Positions 1 to 11,220 of a stretch of 64,000 nt of DNA are shown here, piece after piece; the stretch's first letter is position 1, and each line of letters begins with the position of its first letter. The stretch comes from Typhlomys cinereus (lineage: Eukaryota > Chordata > Mammalia > Rodentia > Platacanthomyidae): NCBI GenBank assembly GCA_023101885.1, contig JALPQD010000137.1, positions 5,012,041 to 5,076,040 of the forward strand, given 5' to 3'. A model generated the notes under the pieces. That model was not told the origin of the DNA and did not search any database. It saw only the letters and a list, made by a program, of their open reading frames with translations. The position numbers and the translations under genes were made by a program.

Positions 1-949
1 CTGCAGTGACCTTTGTCAGGGAAGACAGGAAGACACAGACTCCACGGACGACAGAGTTTTTTTTCTTCCAGAGTAATCTCTAAAACATCACGTGAATATA
101 GTGCATCAAGAGACATAAGACAACACACACTCTTCTTCCTCGTCCTGGTTCCCCGAATCTTGCACACAACCAAAAACCTCCGAGTTCCTCAAGTGCTTTG
201 TGTTGAGAGTGTGGCCATGGTGCTGTAGAGCAAATGATTCTTTGACTTTGGAACTTGAAGGGTTCGGGGGTTTGAGTTAAAGCTAACTTAACCCGAGGCC
301 ACACCTTATTGCCTTAGTGAACTTAAGTGGATCTTGCTTCATTATTATTTTTTTAATATCAGAAACTTAGGCTAGAAATGAGTAATTTTCAGTTTATGAC
401 ATTAATCCAGAATGTGATTTCACTTGGATAAATGTTTCCTAATCTTCTTCCTTATTTTTCAAAACATACCAATATAACTCATGTCCAGGAAATGAACTCA
501 GTCTTCCATGAGTGAGTGGCCAGCATGTCTACCACGCAGTGACTTGCTTGGCAAGATTGTTGGGTAAAAATATAAAGAGATGAAAGTAGCTTTCTTGTAA
601 TTCTTTTTCTAGTGAAGATGATGCAGGCCTTTGAGTGTATGTCCATCAAGAGGACAGTAAGCACTTGAAAGTAAGTCCTCACAGAAATTTTGAGCAACTA
701 CAGTGTGTGAAGCTCAGCATTTAAGATGTAGTTCATGTCGTCAGTAGATGCAGTGATTTCTTAAAGATATGCCATTTATTTTTGTTCAGGTGCCAGGATA
801 CTAAATCAAAATGTTTCTCTTCCCCACCACTAGAATTAATTCTAGGCACAGAGTTATGTCATCAGAGCTGTAAGGGATCGTGTAAATGAATCTCACTGAA
901 ATCCCCCTGAAATGAGATTTTGGATAAAGTAGAAACTGCTCATGTTATA
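1..949. other. Unique AT-rich sequence, no gene seen
   Basis: Non-repetitive, AT-rich DNA with only short open frames on either strand and no coding-like stretch. I recognise no interspersed repeat here. It is probably intergenic or intronic. Confidence 0.6.
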
Positions 950-1131
950 TACAAACCACACAAAAATCTCAACTCCTTCAACAATTCTTCTTCCTGTTGA
1001 AAAGTAAACATAGGTGTCAAACCCTTTCATCCCCTCAACGCAGCTCACCTCTCCCATGGCCCACATGGTAGATTCTTGGTGAAACAGTGCTGTTGAATTA
1101 CTTTTGTGGTTAGAAAGATTTATTTCATGAT
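950..1131. repeat. Local direct repeat, copy 1 (unidentified family)
   Basis: About 183 bp that recurs in the same orientation at 2277-2459, 1.33 kb downstream. By eye there are eight substitutions, all transitions, and one single-base indel (about 95% identity). Similarity stops abruptly at both ends, as expected for a truncated interspersed element or a local duplication. The reverse strand is open through both copies, with similar peptides containing FSTGRRIVEGV, but no family is recognised. Confidence 0.8.
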
Positions 1132-1844
1132 TACTGTTTCCAAAAACCATAATTTAAAATTTAAAATGCTAGTGGTCTTGACTTAAGATCCATAAGTTAC
1201 CTGGTTATATGTGGGAATGTGATATAAATAGAGTTCCTTGATTAAAATATATGTGACTGTTAAAAAGCCACGAACACACACACATGCAAACTATTTCATG
1301 ACCTAAAATACCACTTGTCGTCTACCAAGATAGCGTTGGAGTTTCTTTCAGAAGACATGTAATATTCTGAAAATAGTTATACTGTTATCAGTCCCTTGCT
1401 TATATTCCATGTGAACTTTTCCTTTTGGGGGAAGTTGTGGCACCAGAGGCTAAAAGCAAATGTGTTACATTTATGTATTGCTAATATAGCCATGAAATCC
1501 AATTTTAATAGTTTATAAACATATTTATTAAAATTGTAGATAGGATACATAAAATATTGTCATAACACATTTACTGGAAAGTGTGGGAGCATTTTATATA
1601 TAAATATAATTAAGTAATTTGTTGTAATGATATCTAACTTTTTACAATTAGAATGTGTTAGCACTATCTAGTGTCCTATTCTCCCTTCATTAAAAAATCA
1701 CTCTATAAAATGAATGTACTAAATTAATTTTCCCTTTTGATTCTTGAGATTTTTGGCCAATTGTGGGTTAAAAGAAAACTTAAGCTACATTTATGATTAT
1801 AATGACTTGACTGATTTGGCAGTAAACACTGGTAATTTCAGCTT
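1132..1844. other. Unique AT-rich sequence, no gene seen
   Basis: Very AT-rich DNA with frequent stops in all frames. No feature is recognised. Confidence 0.6.
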
Positions 1845-1920
1845 TCAGGAGACTGAGGCAGGAGGATTACAAATGCTAGGCCACAAAGACTATATAGCGA
1901 GAGTCTGTCTCCAAACGGTT
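1845..1920 (+). mobile_element. B1-like SINE fragment
   Basis: The segment contains GAGACTGAGGCAGGAGGATT followed by a region like the B1 'aggccagcctgggctatatagcgag' stretch, ending in GAGTCTGTCTCCAAA. This is the internal part of a 7SL-derived B1 SINE in plus orientation, old and truncated at the 5' end. Confidence 0.65.
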
Positions 1921-2276
1921 GTCTTGAATTCTTAGTACTAGAAAACAAATACTGCTGATTTGCTTCAATAAACCTTTGTATCATAGCACATTAAAATAAT
2001 CTGAACTCTTATTATTGATAAATATCCGTTTAGTTTTTTTAAAAGAAAATGTTTGACTTTATCAGAAAGCAATACAAATACCCATATCTTTATACTTTTC
2101 ATCTTAAGCTGCTAGATTACATAAATTAGGCATAAAATTACAGAAGTAATTTTCCCTGTAGTCTGCACCATTATTCAAAACAATGTCTTTAGTCTGGAAT
2201 AAGAATATGACAAATATGTCAAAATCTTCAAGCTGGCAGGCAGTATCAAAAGTGAAATATTCTAAGCTACAAAATT
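1921..2276. other. Unique AT-rich sequence, no gene seen
   Basis: AT-rich spacer between the B1 fragment and the second copy of the 183-bp repeat. No coding or RNA feature is visible. Confidence 0.6.
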
Positions 2277-2459
2277 TACAAAACCATACAAAAATCCCAA
2301 CTCCTTCAACAATTCTTCTTCCTGTTGAAAAGTAAACATAGGTGTCAAACCTTCTCATCCCCTCAACGCAGCTCACCCCTCCCGTGGCCCACATGGTAGA
2401 CTCTTGGTGAAACAGTGCTGTTGAATTACTTCTGTGGTTAGAAAGATTTATTTCATGAT
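2277..2459. repeat. Local direct repeat, copy 2
   Basis: Second copy of the 950-1131 sequence, same orientation. It shares the internal string TTCTTCTTCCTGTTGAAAAG and the end GTTAGAAAGATTTATTTCAT. The flanks of the two copies are unrelated. Confidence 0.8.
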
Positions 2460-2640
2460 ATGTGTCCTTTTCATGCTTGACTTTTCCTTACAACTTTTTT
2501 CCTTCATGTGATATTGTCTGGCTCTTGAGCACAGTAGAAAATAAATTCTGTGCAAGCACAGGTTTTAGGTATATATGGTTGTGTGTTATATGTACACTTC
2601 TGTAGTCAGTCAAGCCTCGTCTTCATAAAAGTCCTCCTTA

Positions 2641-2787
2641 AACACCAGGTGGAAACAGCTGTGGCCTGCGCTTCTGGCCTTGGTAGGCAGACCTAGGAAA
2701 TCCCAGAGTGAAGCAAAAAGGAGGTAGCAACAATCCAAGATTCCTGAAGTCACCCTTGGTCCTCCACACACACACATACACACAAAG
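2641..2787 (+). mobile_element. tRNA-derived SINE, 5'-truncated
   Basis: Body and tail of the window's commonest SINE: GGCCTGCGCTTCTGGCC, GAAATCCCAGAGTGAAGC, GTCACCCTTGGTCCTCC, then a CA-rich tail. The tRNA-like head is missing or too diverged to recognise. The tail continues into the purine microsatellite at 2788-2900. Confidence 0.7.
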
Positions 2788-2800
2788 AAAGATAGATGAG

Positions 2801-2849
<49 letters not shown>

Positions 2850-2900
2850 AAGAAAGAAACAAAGAAAGAAAGAAACAAAGAAAGAAAGAAAGAGAGAAAG
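2788..2900. repeat. (GA)n/(GAAA)n microsatellite
   Basis: Pure AG dinucleotides around 2808-2845, followed by AAAG/AAAC tetranucleotides. It abuts the CA tail of a SINE, a common birthplace for microsatellites. Open frames here reflect the absence of stops in the repeat. Confidence 0.9.
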
Positions 2901-3354
2901 TTTGTAAAAAAGCTCTAAAAATATTCGTCCTCCTGGGTGAGCTCGGTGGGCTTGAGCTCAGAGGGCATATGTTGTGACCCCCAAGCCTCAGTTAAATCTG
3001 TACAGATTCTTGTCTTCATTCGCCCAAGGATGTCTGCATTTTCATAGCCTTGTTTTTAGATGCTCATATTTAAGCAAGTCAATTGCTTGTTTGCGTTTAA
3101 CAGACACTACAGGAATGCCTTGTGACCACCAGGGACCCGAGAATGCCGCACTATCTGAGGTTTTCTTTCCCACCGGTTGCTCACGCCCTGACGCAATTTG
3201 AGAGTATAGTTTGGGTTCCATGGTGGGTAATTTGAAAACAAACAAGCAGTTCTTATGCCTGCTTAGTTCAGTAACATGTTCTGTAGAGTCAGAAAGAATA
3301 GTGTCTTGAGAAAGAATCTGGTATGTCCAAAAAGTTTCTATTCAAGTTTGTACC

Positions 3355-3530
3355 TTGAGAAGGTCAGATGTTCACTAGATAAAGGTGCCTGCTGCCAAGT
3401 CTGGTGCTGTAGGTTTGATCCCTCGAGACCACCTTCTGGAAGGAGAGAAGAGACTTCTATAGCTGTTCTCTGATATCCACATATGTACCTTGCATATGTG
3501 CATATGCACAACACACACACACACACACCC
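3355..3530 (+). mobile_element. B2/B3-like SINE, diverged
   Basis: The sequence runs TTCACTAGATAAAGGTGCCT, TGCTGCCAAGTCTG, GTTTGATCCC, then TTCTGGAAGGAGAGAAGAGA, TGTTCTCTGATATCCACATA and a CA tail at 3510-3529. This order matches the rodent B3/B2 tRNA-derived SINE family in plus orientation. It is old and diverged. Confidence 0.7.
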
Positions 3531-5249
3531 CAAATGTTTAGAAGACTTGAACCTTAAACATGACCCTGCCATGCATAGTATAGTGCACACATTGTGTCAC
3601 CTGCAGAGACACACCTACAGATAGAGGTCATTAGTCTCCCACAGTTTGGTTATTTCCACACCTCCTTCTATCTTAATAGATTCTCCATAGAATCAGAAAT
3701 CTGGTCATGCAGACAAATAAGGCCATGTTTAAGGTCAAAGATGCCACTAAAATCATTTTTATGACTCAAATACAGTTTTCAACTTTTGCAATGCACAATT
3801 GCTCTTTTGACATTGGTGCATCGCATTGCAGGAAAGCACATCAAACACGGTTTTACCGTCAGAAGTCTGCTGTGTTACAGACCGGAGAATAAATGTTTTC
3901 ACTTTGGACTGGCAACTGGGTCAGATTGGCAGCTATGTAGGGCATAGCCTAGATGCTGATGTACATTTGATTCACGTCTGTTGGACAAGGTCAGTATCTG
4001 CTCTTGCAAAGTGAATTGAGTGCAAAGGAAAAGAAACCAAGAGATTTCCCTCTTTCCTAGCCTAAATCATGATCCATTTAGATGATTTTTCTCGCTAAAT
4101 TTAGTGTGCGAGACCAAGCGTAGAGATAGCTGTTTCAAGAAACGGATTGTTTAGATTGGAATTGTCTGAGCTGTTGCTTTCGTGTCGCTTCTCAATGAAA
4201 AAGTCTTGCGTGTCACTCTTGCAGTGACTTACCGCTAACTGCTTTGTTGCTTATATTGATTTGGGCCACGAAACTCTTTCCTCACTGAGAGTGCGGGCTG
4301 GAGGGTTCTGGCGATTCCCGAGAGCACTGGTGGCCAGCATTCCCCAGTGCCTCAGCCCAGAAACCTACACACAATCCAGATAAACTCAAGCAGATACTCT
4401 GAACTCAAGCAAATGTTTTGTAGAAATGAAGAGGACTGTAACAGAGTTCAGGGGGCATATATGTGGTGTCCAGGGAGAGGAAGTGAGTGAGAGGTGAGCT
4501 TACTGGGTTCCAGGGAAGGAATGTGCTAGAAGCCAGTAGGGAGATAGAAGACTCAAGGGTGAAGGTCCAGGGGACCCAGATGTGTAAAACACATCTGCAC
4601 ATTGTTTACATCTCTCAACGGGAGCATGTCTCACGTCAATAATTGTGTAGTAGGCGGAGCTCATGTGCACAGAACTGAAGTCTGTTTTTGTGGGAATCAT
4701 GTGCACCTTAGATAGAGACGCTGCGGCTTAGTCATTTCCATCTTTATGTTATATGATACTCAAAGTGAACACAATTTGTACTTTATCAATAGTCTGTGGT
4801 TTTAATAACAACCTGTTAACTTTTAGTAACATTTCATCTCTTCTGCTCTCCTTCCTCTATTCACCTCTCTAAACTGAGCAAACTCATTCTTTTGCTTTTA
4901 TTTTATTATTTTGCTGATAAGCCACACTTTCTGTTTGCTCTTCTACAATCGTGGAACAAATCAGTGGCAGTCACACAGTATTTTTAAAGGCACAAGTTGC
5001 TCAATGGCAAAAGATTACCAAGCTCAATTCAAGAGTTATTTTTAATGTAAAGTTGTTCTGTCTGGAAGTGATTATAAGAACCCATCATTTTACTACATAA
5101 ATATATTTTCCTTAGTGAAATATTCTAATTCACTCTCGTGTTTAATACTCTAAGAGATGGTTAACGTCGTCCTTTATTAATGAAGAGTGAGTGAAATAAG
5201 GAATGCATGGAAGGGCTGAGCTCATGCGCACTGAAGGATAATGGTTTGC
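3531..5249. other. Unique sequence, no gene seen
   Basis: Mixed-composition DNA with only short open frames. No repeat family, RNA gene or convincing exon is recognised. Confidence 0.55.
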
Positions 5250-5610
5250 TCCATCTCTCACAATGGTCTGTTGCAACATTCATGCACTTAGAAATGCTAC
5301 AGAATTCATCCCACGTGGTAAAACTTCAGTAATCCCTTTGGGTCGGCTGACTTTCCTCAGTGCGATGGTGACTAACACCGAGAGGGTTAAAGAAGGTGCT
5401 GTGTTCTCACAACCAGGCCAGTCGCAGTCAGATTTCAATCCAGTAACAACCAGCTCTGGATCCCAGGGGATGGTTTTACATTCCGTGATGTTGTCTGCTC
5501 TGGCGCTGACCACTTCCATGGACAGTTTCATAATCACCTGGCAGGTTTTGTTTCCTCGATGTAGAGGGAGGCGGGTGGGTTCGCGAGGGACAAAATTATT
5601 CTGTGCATAG
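5250..5610 (-). other. Exon-like open block (weak candidate)
   Basis: The reverse strand is open from about 5726 to 5280, and this part is richer in CpG than its surroundings. A plausible acceptor (CTCCTATGCACAG read on the minus strand, AG ending near 5605) precedes a frame encoding a cysteine-containing peptide with two N-glycosylation sequons (NKT, NIT). I recognise no protein family, and the plus strand is also open here. It could be a real exon, a decayed pseudogene or chance. Confidence 0.2.
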
Positions 5611-5837
5611 GAGTCAGAACTTGATTGTTTGGAATGCTGGTTGTTGCCGGTGTAGCAGTTTATGGTATGAAACGAGTGTGAGTGAGTGTGTGTGAGTGTG
5701 TGATCAGAAAGACTCAGGCTGTTCACCAGCTCCTATCTAATGGGCTGGACCTGTCCAAGAGCATGTTTCCTGGAGCGTCTGAGGATGAATTCAAGTGCTA
5801 GATCAGTTGCAGGATTCTGCCTGAGGAAAAACAAATG

Positions 5838-6180
5838 TTTTTACAAAAGATCAACCTGAATCTTAAGCCACTTAAACGCAGGGTTGCTTTCGCCTGAACC
5901 GAAGATCGGTCTGGTGACCGTAGGCCTCAGGTAAGACCTGGTGTGCTCGTGACTTGTCGGAAACAGAGATGCCACACTAGTGTTCAGGCCAGACACGCGG
6001 GAAAATAACGCGACCCACAGTGCGCAGAGCTGGGTGGGTTTGTCTCTGGTGGGCTTCATGGGCGAGACAGTCAGGACTACTTCCACAGCATTCTGTTTGT
6101 TCATGTCATTTAGAGCGCACACTGAAAGTTTCAAAGTCACTTATGAAAAGGATCCTGCGGTAAAATTTCAAGGTTGACTT
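5838..6180 (-). other. CpG-containing exon-like block, probably decayed or chance
   Basis: The reverse strand has an open frame of about 100 codons ending near 5841. A TAA lies directly upstream in the same frame. The neighbouring frame is open further upstream through 6297, so a single coding frame would need a frameshift. Unmutated CpGs are frequent (for example ACACGCGGGAAAATAACGCG near 5994). No homologue is recognised. Confidence 0.18.
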
Positions 6181-6436
6181 TTGAAACTGAGTGCCCGTTC
6201 TTGGTTCAGGGGATGAAACTCCCAGGGGAGGAGCGAATTCTAGCGTGGGCCAGTAGCCACCCACACGGTTTGGCTTCAGAGGTGAGTATCTGGCCACCAG
6301 TGCTTGAATTGCGGCAGCTCCCAGTTGTCCTTGGTGTAGCCCAGGGTGTGATCCTGCCTCTAAAGAACTCCATCCTTGAAGGAATTAAAACACGTGACCC
6401 AGCCTTTAGGTATTCTGTGGTCCTCATAGCTTTAGC

Positions 6437-6550
6437 TCTCCCTCCCTCCCTCCCTCCCTCCCTCTCTCCCTCCCTCCTTCCCTCCCTCTATCCCCCTCCC
6501 TTCTTCGTTTTTCCCTCCCTCCCTCCCTCCCTCCCTCCCTTTTCCTCCTT
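6437..6550. repeat. (CCCT)n polypyrimidine microsatellite
   Basis: Tandem CCCT/CCCTT units on the plus strand, nearly pure pyrimidine, with a short interruption near 6500. It abuts an inverted ID-B1-like SINE. Confidence 0.9.
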
Positions 6551-6740
6551 TTTTTGTGTGTATTGGGATCAAATCCCGGCACTTCTATATTCTATACAAT
6601 ATCTGCACCCTGAGCTACATTGCTGGTTTTTGATTTTTAGAGACGGGGTCTCATGTAGCCCGTGTGGCCTCAGACTTGGGATCCTCTTTCTTTTACACTC
6701 TGAATACTGTGTTATAGGTATACACTACTAAATCTTAAAG
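6551..6740 (-). mobile_element. ID-B1-like composite SINE
   Basis: On the plus strand, ATTGGGATCAAATCCCGGCA and CTGAGCTACATTGCTGG look like an inverted ID/tRNA-like head. They are followed by AGAGACGGGGTCTCATGTAG and GTGTGGCCTCAGACTTGGGA, the inverted B1 part. Together they fit a minus-strand dimeric ID-B1 type SINE. Confidence 0.7.
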
Positions 6741-8130
6741 TCAAATTGTTAAGACATTGTAGAAGAGCGGCCATCTCTCTAGCCCAAAGCAAATTTCCCA
6801 AGTAGCTGTTCACCCGGCTTCCTTCCCATTTCTCCAACGGATGGTGGAAGCCACCAGCCAATAGCTGCTGGTTCTTGCTGTGGATAAAGCAGGTGCATCA
6901 AAGCGACCAAGGCTGTCGGCACGGGAGAGCACACATGTATTTGCCAGAAAGCATTGCCCTGACTGTTTTCAGTGGGTGCAATAACTGTTGGCCAGATGCA
7001 CCAAAGGATGATAGGCAAGGGACATTTTAATATCCTGGTTTGTGATCCTTTTTTTACTGGGACATACTTTGACACACAATTTTCGTGTCCTGCATGGAGA
7101 ATCACACACAGTAAAGACACCAACACACATTGCCTAGTGAAAATAGATGCGCCTATTCTTGACCATAGTTATTATATGGAATTGGTAATTTAGTCACAGA
7201 GAGAAAAGATACCCCACAGTGCACCTAGTTAGAAATGGAAGAAATAATCAGGCCTCTCCTCATGTGTGAGTCACATATGGGTGTGGAATTCACCAAGCTG
7301 ATGTGGAAATAGGGTGATTACTTAAGTGAGAGAAGGGAGAGATACGAAGAAAGCTGAGAATATTGTTTTCCATGCACCTCAGGTCTAGATGACAGAGCAT
7401 CTACATCTTTGAATCCTGAAGACTTGCGCTTAGAACCTGTTAATGGCAAAGACTTTAGCCCTACCTTTTCCTTTTTGAATACTCTCAGGTTTAAGCATGA
7501 AGAGAAAATGAGATTTTACTCAGGTTCTTGAAATCCGGGTGGTGCTGTAATTTTACCCTGAATTTAGTTATTCCTTCCAGTTTCCTGATGAAGCTTTTGA
7601 AATACGGTAAGCTCCAAGTCAGATAATTACAAAATTCCAGTTTTATAAAATACGTTGTTTGATATCTTTGTTGCTGAACTACGGAGCTTTTTGTATGTGA
7701 AGTGTAAACACTGTGTTTTGTACATGCTTCTTTATGGCTAATTATGGGTTTGGAAATAATAAACAGCAGCATAATTACTCAGGAGCTTGAGGAACGATGT
7801 GTGCTCCTCAATGTGGCCACTTAAAAAAGAAACATCCACTCACTTTAAAGCCAGTGCTGTTGATTTTCTATATTTAGCTATAGAAAACACATCCCTGTTG
7901 TTTGCTGCTGCTGAGCTTGTGAATTTGAAGAAACTAGAAAGATAAAGCTTTACCCTGTTGGGTGCCAAAATTAATAGCGATTGGAAGAGTTACCAAGAAA
8001 AAGCAAAAGGTTGTTTGCTAGCGATCCTTAAGTTTTTGACACATTCACCTCATGGAATAAGAATGTAGACAAAACTTATAACCTGAAATCACCTGCGTAG
8101 ATGGATAGCTATGGAATTTGAATCATCACT
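6741..8130. other. Unique sequence, no gene seen
   Basis: Non-repetitive DNA of moderate to high AT content. No feature can be supported. Confidence 0.55.
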
Positions 8131-8560
8131 GTTGCAGTCAGTCTGCACAGTTCCTGATAAATGACCATCACATGACTTAAGGGAACAAGGGGTTTATTCT
8201 CTCCTATGATTTCTGGTTACAGTTCTCAGTCCAGCTTGACAGGAGAGGTCACACCAACACAAAGACCAAAGGAACTAGCCACACCATCTCTATGTAATGG
8301 CTGAGAGAGGGACGATCCTTACTTGCTAGACCAGCATGTGTGGCCAAGTGAACAGAAGGATGCCAACTCTCTCAACCAGCTCTCCGTGATTGTTCCAGGG
8401 CCCAATCCCACCCACCATGGGCTGGGCCTTCCCCATCAGCTAGACAATCTCCTGCAGGTTTGCTCTGGACTTAACCCAACCACTACTTCTGCACAAAAGT
8501 GCCCGGAGCTCAAACTCTCAACTATCAAGTTGACACCCATGTCTAACTATGACAATCACC
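8131..8560 (+). mobile_element. About 430-bp rodent interspersed repeat, copy A
   Basis: It is alignable over its whole length with 63435-63853 in the same orientation. Shared strings include AAGGGAACAAGGGGTTTATT, CCACACCATCTCTA, GGATGCCAACTCTCTCAACC and AGACAATCTCCTGCAGG, ending in TCAAGTTGACACC and AACTATGACA. The layout resembles a widespread rodent repeat with an early 'gggtttatt' and a terminal 'gtcaagttgaca'. I cannot name the family with certainty. Confidence 0.75.
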
Positions 8561-8815
8561 AACAAGGTTTTAGGAAAAACCATTTTTTTTGAAATGGTGT
8601 TCATTATTATTTATTTCACAATACAAAATGACCCGAAGGACTATAATTTCCCTCTGATAAGGTATGAACAGTTAGCAGCAGTTATTGATGATGCCAAGAA
8701 AAATAATTTAATTCTGACTTGAGTCTGATAATTATCCCATTTTTCAGACAAAGAGACTAAGCTCCAGGGCTCAGACTCTGAACTGGTGCATTTAGCAACT
8801 GATTATTTTCTTTCT

Positions 8816-8962
8816 AACATCTATGTATCTATCTATTTGTCATATATCTATAATCTATCTGTCTTTGACATTTATCACCTATAAATTATCCATCTATCAT
8901 TTATCACCTATTTATAATGTTTCCATCATTATCTATCTGTATATGCATCCATCCATCTATTT
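8816..8962. repeat. (TATC)n-rich interrupted tetranucleotide repeat
   Basis: Degenerate ATCT/ATCTATCT units with interruptions. It is the reverse complement type of the GATA cluster at 10205. Stop-poor frames through it are not genes. Confidence 0.85.
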
Positions 8963-9395
8963 ATTTTCTTTGGAAACATTCCTAATATTTAAAGACTACA
9001 AATTATTGAAAAGGAAGGAAAAATAAACCACTAAAGTATTAGCTTAAAGAACATTTCTAGTAGCATATATGGTTACTGTAAATGATAACCCTGCAAAGTA
9101 TATCTGTTCACATGTGCTGGTTTGTTTAGCCCCTCTTCCAGCTTAAGCTTTGAAAACATTTTTAAGGTAGGAGTTTTGTCTGAATAAATTTAGTCTGTTT
9201 GCAGGCTGTGAGTTTGTGCTTGCTGTGAGACATCGAGGCTGGTTACACTTACCTGCTCCTTTAAAGAAGGAAGTCCTTTTGAGATAAGCATGCGTATAGC
9301 TGCAAGAGAAGTAGTTCTCTGTGATCTTCCCGGCAGGTTATGGAAGGGAATTTAGTTTGCATGCAAGTATTCTGTTTTAGAAGGAATAAGCCAGG
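8963..9395. other. Unique sequence, no gene seen
   Basis: Short unique interval between the TATC cluster and an inverted SINE with a GA tract. Nothing further is recognised. Confidence 0.5.
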
Positions 9396-9433
9396 AGGGA
9401 GGAAGGGAGAGAGACAGAGAGAGGGAAGAAGGG

Positions 9434-9468
<35 letters not shown>

Positions 9469-9483
9469 CAAGAGAGAGAGAGA
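9396..9483. repeat. (GA)n microsatellite
   Basis: GA-rich tract, pure in the middle. Read on the minus strand it is a CT tract at the 3' side of the SINE at 9484-9612. Confidence 0.9.
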
Positions 9484-9612
9484 ATGAATCACAGTGGATG
9501 GGAGGAGAACAACTTTTGGAGGTAGTTCCTTCCTCTGCCACATGAGCTCCTGAGACTTGAACCTGTGGCCTGTGAGCAGGTGCTATACCCACTGAGCTAT
9601 ATCTCTGGCCCA
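9484..9612 (-). mobile_element. tRNA-derived SINE (B2/B4-like), inverted
   Basis: On the plus strand GAGACTTGAACCTGTGGCC is an inverted B box and ACCCACTGAGCTATATCTCT is an inverted A box. Read on the minus strand this is a SINE head beginning GGGCCAGAGATATAGCTCAG. The body is short and runs into the CT tract. Confidence 0.75.
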
Positions 9613-10204
9613 ACAGATACACTGCTTTTGAAGGTCCCGAGATTACGTTGTCCCTCGGCATCAGAGATGTTGTATGTGTGCCGTAGTCGTCTGAGGCAGG
9701 ATGTTTTCAACAAATGTAGAAGCATTTGATTAGCATTTCACTACAAGTTAGAAGACCGATTTTTTAAAATACAGAATGAGTCTTACTTCAAAACCATAAG
9801 TAAAGGCATCAGGCATCATTCTACATGGGAAAAATAGAATTTTAAAATCAATGAAACAGAAAAGTCATCTGCAGATTTTATTTCTTTGAAAATTATGTAT
9901 GGAATAAATTGTAAAGTTTTCCTGAAAAATATTACTTAGAAGAAATTTGTTATGATTTATGGAATATCAAATACCACATGTCCACATTATTTTTCTTTAA
10001 AATCTAGTTTTGGATACTTTGATGGCTTTCTGGGACTTGCGGGCAGTGACTCAGAGCTCTGGTAGCAAGAGGGGCTTGTTTAGACCACCATGGCCATCAG
10101 TCTTCCTTACTAGCCTCCTTCGTCTGCGTCGTTGGTTGTAGCAGTAAGTTTAAAGCATATATCTCAGCAGCAGGATTAAGTAGAGGGACAGCAGCTCATG
10201 GAAA
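9613..10204. other. Unique sequence, no gene seen
   Basis: AT-rich unique DNA. No repeat or coding feature is supported. Confidence 0.5.
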
Positions 10205-10763
10205 TATAGATAGATGATAGATAGTTTATTGATAGGTATATGACTGATAAATAGAGATAGCTAGATAAATATGTAGATAGATGATTGATAGGTAGGTGAC
10301 TGATAGAGATAGACAGATGATAGATAGTTGATAGATGATGGTGATAGATAATAGATAACTTGATAAATGATAGACGATAGATATTGATAGATAGATTGAT
10401 AGGTAGATGATTGACAGAGATAGATGAATAGATGATAGTTTATTGAAAGATAGGATGACTGATAGAGATAGATAGGTAAATAGGTAGATGATTGATAGGT
10501 AGGTGACTGATAGAAATAGATTGTTGATAGATAGATGAATAGATGATAGGTGATAGATGATAGATAAATAGATAAAGATAGATGACAGATAGATGATAGT
10601 TGATTGATAGATTGATAGGTACATGTCTGACAGAGATAGATAAATAGATGATAGGCGATAGATAATGATAGATGATAGATAGAGGATAGAGGACAGATGG
10701 ATGACAGATAACAGATGATAGACATGTGAAATGTGACATGTGACAGGTGACAGGTGGCAAGTG
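10205..10763. repeat. (GATA)n-rich array with longer-period structure
   Basis: About 550 bp of GATA, GATGATA, GATTGATA and GACTGATA units. A longer pattern recurs: GTTTATTGA at 10224 and 10438, and GATTGATAGGTAGGTGACTG at 10283 and 10490. This gives a repeat of roughly 207-214 bp superimposed on the tetranucleotide. The array fades into GACAGGTG units near 10740. Confidence 0.9.
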
Positions 10764-11070
10764 AAAACTAGACAGCAGCTGTGCTCGCGCCATGGTCCGT
10801 GTGCAGCTGTCAGAGGACGACTTCAGGAAGTCACTTCTCTCCTTCCGCCCTCGGGCTTCCAGGATGGAGCTCGTGGCCGCTTTGGAACAGACATTGGGAG
10901 CAGCCTGCCAGGCCCCACGCCGTCTTCATCACGCCTAGAGTCCAGGTACTTCTCAAGCAGCTGCAACTCTTGCTTTGAGTTCTTGGTTCTTGTGGCACAC
11001 ACCACATGTGTCCTTAAGACGCATTTACTTTCAAATGAAACATTCCCAAATTCTTGCTTACCATGTAGTC
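10764..11070. other. Unique sequence, no gene seen
   Basis: GC-richer unique DNA between two simple repeats. Open frames on both strands continue into the TG repeat and are not credible genes. Confidence 0.5.
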
Positions 11071-11080
11071 GTGTGTATGT

Positions 11081-11122
<42 letters not shown>

Positions 11123-11153
11123 ATGTGTGTGTGCGCACGTGTGTGTGTGTGTA
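11071..11153. repeat. (TG)n microsatellite with CG steps
   Basis: TG tract with GCGCATG and GCGCACG interruptions. It alternates purine and pyrimidine throughout. Confidence 0.9.
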
Positions 11154-11220
11154 TTCTTTATTCCTATGCTATATTTGGTATATAAGTGTTCAATAAGTAT
11201 TTGTTGAATAGTTTTCATTT

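Noticed and set aside
8131..8560. Solo LTR of an endogenous retrovirus
   Set aside because: Length would fit, but no TG...CA ends, flanking target duplication, primer-binding site or internal retroviral sequence could be identified. Left as an unnamed rodent repeat.
10226..10793. Ser/Tyr/Leu-rich frames of up to 154 codons in the GATA array
   Set aside because: The reverse complement TATC repeat lacks stops in some frames; this is low-complexity translation, not a membrane protein.
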